Origin: Phallusia fumigata
Lineage: Eukaryota > Chordata > Ascidiacea > Phlebobranchia > Ascidiidae
Length of the DNA stretch: 61,245 bases
Direction: 5' to 3'
NCBI GenBank assembly: GCA_008931825.1
Contig: QXVZ01032547.1
Span: forward strand, 1 to 61,245
A program made the translations under genes and the position numbers. Each line of letters begins with the position of its first letter. The first letter of the stretch is position 1. The notes under the pieces were generated by a model, which was not told where the DNA came from, ran no database searches, and saw only the letters and a program-made list of their open reading frames with translations. Below, piece after piece: positions 20,801 through 31,616 of the stretch.

Positions 20801-23154
20801 GCAACATTTTTTCATTGCTCTTGCATTCAATGTTGGGATGGGTTTTTTTAATTTTTAGTGAGCGAAAGAACACTTGCACTGCCAAGCTTCCCGACCCTTT
20901 ACTGTTTCGGTGATAATTTTTTGTTGCTCTTGCATAGGTTTTCCAATTTCTTGTTTGAAGGTCACGCTTAGTGAAATCACAAAGTTCCGTGGACTGTCTT
21001 GCAGGTTGCGAGCAAAGCTTACCAATGCAAGCTGTTTCCAAAGAGTTTCCTGTACGATTACGACTGGTAGACCAGAGAACCACTTCTGGCTAATATCCAG
21101 AGCTTCACGCACGAATGCTGTCACGTGATTGCAATGTCCCTCACACTTGACCAGGTCACTTTCTAGGCTTGACCTCGTCAGTCTAAAGGCGTGTGTGAAT
21201 GTGTTAAGCGTTTGTTCCAACTTTTCAACCAAGCGCTTGGAGACCCGGAATCCCCACATACCAGAAAGCGATTGAACGGTGACTTCAGCAGATGCGTGAA
21301 CGCTAGTCTGCGAAATAAACAGGTTTTGTTGGTCAAGTATGACAACGGGCGTATCCACAAAGGGGATCCGACATGTCAACTTGGGAAATCGCCAAACACG
21401 GTGATTGATTAAGTCATTAAATGGAGATGGAATCTTGTCAAAAAGGGGGTTCGCACGTTGAGTTGACGTTGTTTCGCTTCGTAAAAGAAATCACAGCCAC
21501 ATAACAGCATTAAACCATCACTGAACTCACAAAAGCGTGCCTAACATTAGGACAAAAAGGAGGCGCTGAAAAATGTAGGGCACGATTGGTGGATTACCAT
21601 TGAGCGCGCTACAGATACACCGTCACGGCATTATCTGACTTGTGCATAATCCTGCAGTTACCTTTGACTCTTACGACGTTTTTTTAACGCGGTTTTTGTC
21701 ATGCGAGATAAAGTCCATATCAGTGTTTCGCCCTTTTTTTGACCAAATAAAAGCTAATGAGCAACTGTGTAGCAGCAGTGCTATTGGTTGACATCGTCTT
21801 CAACAGTGTGATATTGACGAACGTATATCAGCAACCGCAACGCATTTTCAGCTTGATTGTTGATGATCATCTAGCGCTCTAGCAACACCGAGTGAACGTC
21901 TTCAAGCGTAAATTAGTGGTCTGATAACCAAACCCTTCGCGTTTCGCCGTTACAACTTATTTTTCGGTCTGTAGGGATAACCAATGAGGCGACAAGGAAA
22001 AAATTGTAAACATCCAGTACGCAGCACCCTAGCGTTGAAAACTTTGACATTTTTGGTTCAATGTTTCTGGCCTAACGCCCTGCAAACGAAATGAAAGTTT
22101 GAGGACACAAAGGTGATGTAAAAGGTGTGCTTCAATTCAAAACTCTCAAAGTGCAGTTAAATACTTGTGACAACCATTAAAAACAGTGTTTGGTAATTAA
22201 TGTGTGTCGAGGTTTTTAAAATTTCACGTGTCAGGGCCCGTAAGTCAACAAATAGGTACACTTGGGCATACTGCTGTCAGTGTAACTTCAAATGACTAAC
22301 TATCCTAAATGGCCTATAAACAGAAATCTCCCCCAAAAGAAAAAAAGAGAAACAAGTTGTCCCCCTTGGAAGGAGAACGCGTGTAAAACAGTGCCGCGTA
22401 TTACAGGAAACGTATTTACCTCGATTCGCACAAGTGACTGTCCAGCATTTTCTTAAACCGGATTGAAAGCGGTCAATATTAGTGGATTTAAACAACTGCT
22501 CTTGGTTCGATCACATGAGGACGGTTTCGCATAGGTGGATGTGAATCAGTAACTAACTTTTACCCCTTTTAGGTTGCGCCATAAATACACATTATGGCGA
22601 GAACTATCAACAGTCAAAAGGTGCGTTAGAAAATGCAGAACTTGAATTTAATGCTGTCTTTCGCAATATGCAATGTGGCAATGTTGTGCACAGAGATTGA
22701 CCAACTATATTTTTTAAACGCACAACCTTAGAATTCGCCTTACCATCGTATTGGCGAATACGCTTACAAACGAAGATGCGGTTGTAGCTCCACCCTCTGT
22801 GGCACACCGAGCTCGATGCAAATCCGTTCTCTTCATCACACAATCCTTGACATTCGAACCACAGGTAGCTGAAATGGATGAGCGTTCTCTCCCACTATTA
22901 AACACCACATAGACCTTTTCGTCTTTGGGATTTTTTTCTCCGCTAGTGTTTTTTTCGTCACAAGGGGCGATATAGATGTTTAAATCGTCGGTTTTTGTGT
23001 CTTGTACATTATTTGCAGTACTAGCTGTGCTGCCGCGCCGATGCGATGTGGAAAAGCTGCTCGCTTCAGAAGCGTTTTCCTGGAAGATAGGTTGGATGTC
23101 AGAGAAATCTAAAACACGGCTTTCGTCGCCAAATTTAGGTTGTTTGGAACACAT
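17824..23154 (-). CDS. Unidentified multi-exon gene, 3' block of exons
   Basis: Exons read on the minus strand: 23154 (or 23079) to 22768, 22495-22420, about 21475-20903, 20717-20496, 18619-18487, about 18430-18147, 18050-17824 (stop). Donors are good (gtaagc, gtaaat, gtaaag, gtagac, gtaatt, gtaagt). No internal stops occur. Exon 20717-20496 gives a clean helical reading (AFLLLVLYRCLLKEF, LQGTLSVLELFLMPTPQVV). The C-terminus is Ser/Thr-rich and ends HIPVSQVLTYPEC. The block could start at the ATG at 23154, which has an in-frame stop upstream. Alternatively it continues the block 24394-31180 through a strong acceptor at 23080 (tatcttccag) in matching phase 0. Two joins (22420 to 21475, and 18487 to 18430) do not match in phase as drawn, so an exon or boundary is misplaced. 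No function is proposed. Confidence 0.55.
19250..20470. repeat. Intronic repeat, copy 1
   Basis: It shares ordered words with 21455-22390, including ggtaaaagaaatca, tttttaacgcggtt, caatgtttc/caatatttcc and gaaattcacatt/aaatttcacgtg. The two copies lie in introns of the same minus-strand gene in the same orientation. A shorter related tail is visible near 25930-25990. Confidence 0.55.
21455..22390. repeat. Intronic repeat, copy 2
   Basis: Diverged direct copy of 19250-20470. Its left end touches the exon beginning near 21475. The duplication may therefore have involved an exon boundary, or the repeat is a dispersed element inserted beside it. Confidence 0.5.
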
Positions 23155-24393
23155 ACAAATATTTATTCAAATGCTTAAATTTGCATTAAACAAAAATGAA
23201 ATTGACCTTGCTAAGTTAATAGAGATAAGCGATACTAGAAATTCTAACATAAAGCTTTCCCAATAAAGCATGCTATAAACGGTTAACTAAAGTACCGAGT
23301 CATTAGCTTTAACGCCGACGGAGAGGGTGGAACCGCTAAATCCTCGCATTGACGTGTCGCTTGACAAAGTAAGCAAGGGAATATGCAGAGTAAGTGAGAG
23401 ACGATCCCAAATGGCGTTCAGTCCCTCACAAATCAAAAACACGTTGTTGGACCGCCGGGCCATCTGCAGACATATAATTGCGATTACTCACCGCTAAAGT
23501 TGTACAAAGCAGACATATGTTTTTTTACCACCGGCATCTCGACAAGATACGACCTGGCGACTAGAGTAAAACAAAAACCGCAAAACCAGTGCTTCGTTAG
23601 TACAGTGTGCACTCGCTTCGGGGCGTTTGATAAACAACAGTATATCAGCGGACAAGCGGTATACCATATAACTACTTGCGGATACAAATCACACGATACT
23701 TATCGTTAATACAAACATTTGTCGCACAGAATTTGTTGGGTAAAGTTGTCGTTTACGATAATAACATGCTTTTTCGTCCAAACCTTTGCATACACGGCAG
23801 AGCGCCTAAAAACGTTGTCTTGCCCCAGAGGATCGATACACTGAGTTTTTTTGTTTTTCATCTGATGGCGACAACAGTCTACAGTTCCATTTCTCCTTCT
23901 GCGATAACGTGAAGTAATATAAAAGTCCTACACAAGTTGAAGTGTTTTATATCAGAGCTCAAACGCTTACAATTACTGTTAAAAACACCATCACTGGTTC
24001 CCCTAAAAATTTAAAATTTACGGAAAATGAAACTAATTACTAACTAAAGTTGAAAAGGCAAAAAATTTTCAACCACAAATATTTTGGTGAAAAGTACAGT
24101 GTGGCTTAAAAACGGTTTAAAACCTGATTTATGACACAGTAATCAATTTCTTGAGAAGCTACAATTTACGTGTTACCTTTCTTTCAGCTCCCGCATTCTT
24201 TCTCTTGAAACAAACTGTGATACATTCAGTTTAGGAAAAAGGCACAGGTCAAGGTTGAGGGTACAGTCACAGTACTGATTGATAATCGAAGAAATGGCCT
24301 TAAATATAGAGCATGGTTTGTATGACATGTAGTTTTTTTAAACAAATCTCGCAGCTGTATATAAGTCGCACATGCAGCATAAAAATGGCTTAC

Positions 24394-27300
24394 CGTAAAT
24401 ACGGCAGCTGAAAATGTATCTTTGTTCGTTAAGATGGTCCGGTTGTCTCTCCACTGCTCAGGCAGCCGAAATATTGCGTCCATCATTTCCGCGGAGAATT
24501 CAATGAACCTTACAAATCCAACAAAACCATACGCTAGTGATTGTGCCACGGGTCAAAATATGTTTAAAAAAGCTTTGCATTAAGTTGCTCCGATGTATTG
24601 GTGTAAATTATTTTTCCTGAAGACGACAGCGTTTGCAAAAACTTCGGTTTTAGAGGTAAGTAACATATTAATGACGCGAAATCTTTTTATCCCCACAAAA
24701 CAACATTACAAATACAAGGCGATTGCACACATCACCAGATAGCTGATGCCTGCCGTGGCCTCAATGTGCTTGCTAAAACCCGGTGAAGTTGGCACAACTA
24801 AGCATTGACCTTTGTTACTGGTTGTTTGTCAAAGGTTGGCCGGAATAGTTTATTGGTTGCGTCGCCTGCAAATGTCGCGTGATCATTTCCGAGCAATGAC
24901 ACAGCAAAACATTTCATTGTACTGGGCTGGACGTTTGTGCAAATGTCACAAACAGATAAAAGGACAGTGGTGTTTACACACAAAGGGCAAACTATGGACG
25001 AAAGAGTGCAAAACAGGGTAAAACAGATATGTTTTGAGATTTAAACTACTTGTTGAGTGCCCGATTAAGACATTATAAAAGGTGTATTTCATTCCTACAC
25101 ACACTTTACTGTTTAACGTGTTGTTAAATCGCTTGTGCACCCAGTACGACGTTTTGCATTGTTTTAAATTATGTGCCTATCGTACACCCAGTGAAAATAT
25201 GAACAGGCGCAATACTGTACAAACAAAAACACGGGTTCAAAAGTACAAAGTTTTTCTTACCTGTTCAAAAGAACCAAAAAGTCAACAGCGGCGCGAGAGC
25301 AATCAAATGACGTCGTGGCAAGACAACTTGAACCGTAACAGCCAGAACCTGTAGAGCTCACTGGATTGGGGTTTGCCAGTGTTGATTCAGCGTGGTGTTG
25401 ATGAACTACACTTTGAGCGTGGTTGATAATTGTGTTCATACGAAGTCGATTCGCTCCCTACATTCACGACATTGCAAAGTTCAAGGTACTGGTATATTTG
25501 ACATGCCAAGGCCCTTGTGTTTTACGCTGCAAACCATTTGCAGTGGATACATATTTAGCACAAACAATACATTGAATTCCCACTTTCCTTGCCTTTTACA
25601 ACAAACATGTGCTGCAAAAAAACACTCGGATTTTTAACATGCTATTTTTTAAAAAGGAAAATAATATCTGAAAAAGAAAAGACCTTTGCCAAATGCAAAG
25701 TTTTTTTGTCAATAAAAGATTCGTCGAAAGCATGTTATCCAATTAATAAGACGTGTCGTTCAAGTAGATTACATCATTTTGAAATATGTCGAGCAAGACT
25801 AATAAGTTAACCTGCAGTCCCCTTTGGTATGTTGCAGCTCTAAAAAATGACCTGTTACAATGCCGTCTCGGTGATGCTTTATATATTCAACAACTACTCA
25901 GTTAAACAGACCAAAGTTGCTGTGCAGATCTCCAGTTGCCAATCTATCATGTGTGCAAATTTAGAATTGTTTTGACCGAAAGGGACGAAAAATCAAAGTG
26001 GACCGATTTATAAATTTATAAAACTTGCTTGGGAGGTTTCCGGCGACTCTCTGTCTGTTCCATTACTTGAGTGGGATTGTTCAACGCGGGTGATGATGCA
26101 ATCCGAACTGCTGTCGCTGCTTGTTTCGTCATCAGTGACCTGCGTCGATGACGTGGACAAGGACACTTTGATGGTGGTCGGTTCATCGTCTCTCACACAT
26201 TGCAGAATCAAACTGATCATTTTCTGAGATATGAACTTGACCCAGAACGATGCAAATTCGGAGCAGACTGACCGCCACGACCGGCAAATATCAGCCTGTT
26301 GCAGTTTGTAACCAGCTTTAAAGACGGCCAGTTCAAATTCAGTCAATCTGTACACAGAAAGAATTTGAATGTTATTGGTGAATAACATCTATCATTAAAA
26401 GGGAAGCAACACAATCCTAAATAGGATTGAATTATCTTTTTAAGAAAGGCTTACGGGGTAGGAAAAATTAGATCAATAAATATCAACAGTCATATTTCAC
26501 CCGCCATCGACTTATAAGTTGAAAATAAAATAAATAATATTGCAAAGCTGACCTATTTTTTGCCATCTCGTTAATGGCCTGGCTATTTTCGATTTAAAAT
26601 AGTGCAAAATATACCTTTGGATTTGGTGGTAGCGTATGAACATTTTCACCGGATACAATCGTATTTTTGTATATAACCAAGAACTTACTTAGAAGCAATA
26701 GCAGCCGAGGCAAAAATTTCCTGCGCGTCTTTGAACATTTCCTCGTCAAACTTGGACTTCAGCGCGTCACCGAGGAGTTCGACATCGTTGAGAACGCAAT
26801 CGTACAATACTGATGCCCTCAGCAGCCCAATGTTTTGCGCGTACTGCTCAAATATTGACTGATAACCTTCGTGCACCTCTTGCACAAGAGAATTTGTTGC
26901 GTAGTTAACGGCACGCAACAATTTTAAGCTTGGAGACTGGCCACAAGGATCGTCGCAACCGCACCGGAGGTGCTTCTGGGAAACATAGTCGTCCTTGATA
27001 GCGCACCTGTTCATAAACTGTTTTATTTATCTGCGTGTAGTTAATGGCTAAAAAATTAAACTAGTGCAAAAACAATTTATATTCTTGCAAATTTATTTAG
27101 ATACGGCGCAGTATCGAAGAAAAATTGTTAATTATGACGGGATATTTTTGTTGATTAATCAGCAAAATGTTAACACCCACCAAAATACTCTTTAAATCAA
27201 TGGTTTCCCAAACTATACGCTTACCACTAATACGAGAAGATCTCAGCGGTACGCAAGCAATTTATTTGCCCTATAAAGGTTTGCAAAAAATTGTTTTTAG

Positions 27301-30300
27301 TGGCATCATAGTTTTGTATCTCTCATTTTAACAATCAATTCATGAAAAAAGTTACTAGCATTTAATGAATATAGCGATGATGCTGCTGTTGATTTTTTAT
27401 TCTTATTGTTTTCAGAAAGTAGGCCTACGCGACCTTGTACGAACCAAGAAATGGTACATAAGTACAAAAAGTTGGGGAACCACTGCTTTGAATGTATTTA
27501 GTTATTCGGGCAATGCCTCAAAAGCCCGTATTTATGACTGGAACCATAACTAATGGGGCTGAAACACTTTGGTTAAGTGTGTCGGTGTTTCGCATATTGG
27601 TCAGTGGTTGCAAGGAGCAGCGCAGAGCTGTGAGCAATGCTGCGCAACCGCCTTCGTGCACTATATGCAAATCAGTGTATGTATGACACCATAAAAGAGG
27701 TTACCTGGCTCGTAAAACACGCACACGCACAACACTACATTAAACCGACTTAAAGCGACAACCACCTACTCGAACCAGCGTCGCACACAGACGCGCAGAT
27801 CCTGGCCCGGCTCATCGCCAAACTCCACCTGGAATTCGTAGCATTCGCTAAGCAGCGCCAGTATCGTCGACAACTGGTCATGATCGGGTTTCCATTGCGA
27901 GATGAACGAGCACATGAGCTGTTTGATCCACTCGATCACGTGGCCTGCAAAGAAGTTGCAGTTGTGAGGTGCATTGCAACGACGCTGTGTTAACCACAGG
28001 CATATTGTGATCACTACTGAAAACCTTGTGCTCAGGCAAAAATCGCTAAGCCTGTTTATTTGCAGTAAAAATTTGCCCAATTCTTACTTTTAAAAGTTTA
28101 ATCGCTTGCTCTGTACACCAGCGTTTTAATATCGCCATTTAGCCTGACATATATTAATCGAAAAAGTTGCCACGCTTGACATAACAGTAAAACAGAGTTG
28201 TTGGTTTCGCTACTGGAACTAAGTACCGATTAAATACTTTTAGAAATTGGAAAAAAAAACAAATCTTAATTTTAATTGAATGTAGTTACGCATCGAACTA
28301 TTAATGTTTCCAATATAATGGTGCTGAAAGTAACTGTGTCTCGTCGGCTATTTAAGGAAGATTACCACAAACGCGCGCTGGAATTTGTCCGATCCAGGCG
28401 TAAAAGAGACATTGCATCACGTGCCCTATTCACACAATACAAACGAGGCCATTAAACTGCATAGTTGCGACATAAAAAGAAATTGTACTTTTTTAATCGG
28501 GTGACCCCCACGGGGAAATGGTTTCTCACAAAAATCATGTGAGTATTTATAAAGGCCATTAACCAGATTCAAGGCATCAGGTAATAGGGTGACAGTAAAC
28601 GCGGGGTAGGGCTTTGGTGCAACCCCTCAAAACAGCAGTAAACAAAAGGTAACATGCGATTGCGACAGTTGGCGGAAAACATTTGCAATAAAATTGTCTT
28701 TTCAACTAGAAAACAAGGTCAACAAAAGGTCTTGGTAGGCGCCTAGATTAAAAAGTTATTGCCATTATGTCATTTTAGTGCTTGAATTGCACCAGAAGAA
28801 GCAAACTACACTGGTGCAATCGCAATGTGTATATTTGCATATGTCCTACCTGTTAAATTGACCATTAACCCCAACTCTGAGACCAGAATCACGCTTTCTG
28901 ATGTTTCGTCCATAAGCATACGTAACAAATCCGCCAGCTAAGACAAAAAATGCCATAAAGTTTTCTGATATCATTTTGTTCAAACTTTGTTGTAGGTCCG
29001 GCTTATCTATTACATATTGTCGATTTGCATGTGCATTTTTAACGACTTACTAATTACGAGACTCCAGGACCACTCGAACTCCCTAGGATGTACAAACACA
29101 ATGTAAAATGACTCAACGGCTTACTTGCTTCTCCAGTACGCACAGCACAATTTGGTCACCAAAATGGAGGATTCCATTTTCACAGCATTCTTTGATGCAC
29201 TGAAGGAAAACAACGCACTGTGTGACAGGATTAATTCTGTATAGGTGGGAAAATTCGCAAAGTAAACGCTCGGCTTTGGATGGCAGAAGAGATTTTTCGC
29301 GAGGAAGGCTATCTTGAGATAATGAGACAGATTCGGGGAGGTTGGTGTTGGATAATGCCCATAAGACACTGTCATCTTTCATCACGTTGCAACCTGCTTC
29401 GTGCTTAAGCATCTGGAATTCAAGACATTTTGCTCGGTAAAAGCGATTATTAGAATGACATCTTGGTTTGAATCAGAACACTTTTGGGTGCTTAGAAATG
29501 GCTGACAGTGCTAAAACCAGTGGTCACTGTAATACCACCAGAAGTTGTTTGTGGCTAAATTTAAGCTACGCCATTATGACATTTACCTCTTATAAAAATG
29601 ACATGTATAAATCAACAGGGTAGTTGCAATAAACCAACCAAGAGCTGCAAATTCAAAGGCAATGATCTTCAAACAAAATTCATGCAATTTTTCATAACAG
29701 TGTATGATCAATAAATGTTTACAATGCAACATCACTTTTTATGAGCCATTTTACCTTTAAAATTAGACTTTTATAATCATCAACATGATGTCTGTGGGTC
29801 TTTGTGGCACCGTGGACACTTTTGTCAGACGGAAAATTGTTTCCCAACAATTTAAAAAGCATTTTCTGTTCTTCCTCATACCATTTGTGGTAATCTTCTT
29901 TAGTCTAAATGCAAGTTGTTTTTAGTCTAAATGCAACCAACTTAAAAAAGTCAAACCAAAAATGTTAAAATGAAGAACAGGCACATCCTTTGAAATGGAG
30001 GATAAATGTAAAATAAAAAAAAATAGAAGTTTACCTGAAATTGATCAGCCTTGTAGTAAGGATTTTCATTTGATTCGAGCTGGCATAGTTGAGTAAATAG
30101 TTGTAACCTCATAAATTTGTCAGGATTACTTTCCTTGTCCACAAGTTGGTTTTGATATTGATGGTGTTTGTGTTTATCCATATGGTATATGATACGTAAG
30201 TATCTACCCAGTACTTCTTTTGTGCGCCTGAAATTTTCATTGTAATGGTTACAAAAATTGAATATATTGGTGCATTGAACAAATTAAATACCATACCCTA

Positions 30301-31180
30301 CACTTTTGTGCAGCATAGGAACCTCCATTCCTAAACAAACAAAGTTTTGTTTGAAATGATCTGGTACATAATCACCAGTACATTTACCCACAGGTAGCCT
30401 AATACCTAGAGTATGTTTACTGCACTGAGGTGCAAGTACAGGATTTTGAACACAAAGTGATGCAGCTTTGTAAACTTCAAATCCATGTCCAGAAAGTCTT
30501 CCATGTTTGTTTGTCAGTGATCCTTTAGGTACAGCAAGGCTTCCTTAAATTGTTAAGTGATAACAGTTCCTTATCCAAAACTTTTTTCACACTAATTATT
30601 CTGCATACCTGCACTGCTAGAGTCAAACACTTCATCACTAAAGATGCTGGAGACGTCACTGAGTGGTTCAGAAATATCAGAATGATTTTTTTTAATGACT
30701 GAAGTAGGTAGAGAAATAACTGAGTTGCGCTTTGCATGATTTCTTCTCTCTTTCATTGCAGTCAGCCGGGTCTCACTGTAACTACATCTTCCTCTTGAAC
30801 TATGAAAAGTGTTTCCTATAACCATATTTTGTGCTTGCATCTCCATAGAATCCTTTACTTTGCTGGGTAGGCAGTGATGCGGTTTGACTAAATTTTCGAA
30901 ATATGAAAATCTGACAAAACAAAATCTAAGTTATATGTTAAACTTTTCAATGCAGTTTCCACAGCTTACTTGAATTTGTTAAAGAATGCTTGAGTTGCCT
31001 TGATACATGCTGATCGCCTGCAAAAAATGGTCATACAACTAACAATGTACTTTACATTACATTTTTACTGCTTTCCAACCTGAGAAGTGTTCCAACTGAA
31101 GACAAATGTTCTTCATTTGAATCTGCTTCCATAATTTTATCAATCACCTTATAGCATAGGCCACTTTGATTATAATCCAT
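24394..31180 (-). CDS. Unidentified large multi-exon gene, 5' block (13 exons)
   Basis: Exons on the minus strand: 31180-31080, 31017-30970, 30910-30609, 30543-30297, 30227-30035, 29904-29755, 29412-29125, 28937-28850, 27944-27770, 27006-26689, 26347-26029, 25457-25261, 24508-24394. All thirteen join in phase without stops, giving 847 residues. The N-terminus (MDYNQSGLCYKVIDKIM) is followed by a Ser-rich stretch (FHSSRGRCSYSETR) and then mostly helical segments (LLCEFSHLYRINPVTQCVVF, HVIEWIKQLMCSFI). Parts around ASVLYDCVLNDVELLGDALK faintly recall the MUN region of Munc13-4/BAIAP3, but I see no C2 domain and would not name it. All introns are GT-AG except one, 26028 down, which reads GC (CAA then gcaagt). 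It probably continues into 23079-17824, making a protein of about 1450 residues. Confidence 0.7.
27198..27485. mobile_element. hAT-like MITE in an intron-proximal spacer
   Basis: The left end is caatggtttcccaaac; the right end, other strand, is cagtggttccccaac. Flanking octamers are ctttaaat (27190-27197) and ctttgaat (27486-27493), an 8-bp target duplication with one mismatch. At 288 bp with no ORF it is a non-autonomous element. It sits in the intron between minus-strand exons 27944-27770 and 27006-26689. Confidence 0.75.
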
Positions 31181-31616
31181 ATTGATTTCCTACACAAACG
31201 GCTAGAAATTTAACAAGATTTGTAAAGAGCGTGTTATTATGTTAAGAACTAATGAAGCAGAACATGTAAACATGTCTTTATTAACAACATATTCATAATA
31301 AGTCCGATTCCGTACATTCCCGGTTAAATTAGATTTGCAAAACTTTTTCTGCAGTTATTAGTTAATTATTAGCCTGAAATGAGACTACGTCGCCTTTTTT
31401 CAGTTTCCGTCACGCACAAAACAAGGCCAGTGCAACAGCAAAAACTATGCATCGGGTTGTGCTTAACCATGCGCATACATCTGATACGCGTCAGTGATTA
31501 CACCAATCAGAGGTGAAAACTTAAAACAGCTGATTCATAATGATCGTCAATAATTGTTTATAAGCCGGTATTTTGTGAAGTTTATTCGTTTTCTACAAAA
31601 CATACATGTATAAATT
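31181..31616. promoter_or_regulatory. Head-to-head spacer between two divergent genes
   Basis: 436 bp separate the putative start codon of the minus-strand gene (31180) from the P450 start (31617). It contains a CpG-bearing stretch (31380-31510) inside an otherwise CpG-poor island, as expected for a shared or paired promoter. No specific factor site is claimed. Confidence 0.4.

Noticed and set aside
24226..24393. Continuation of the minus-strand exon past 24394
   Set aside because: A consensus gtaagc donor stands at 24393; the remainder is intron read-through.
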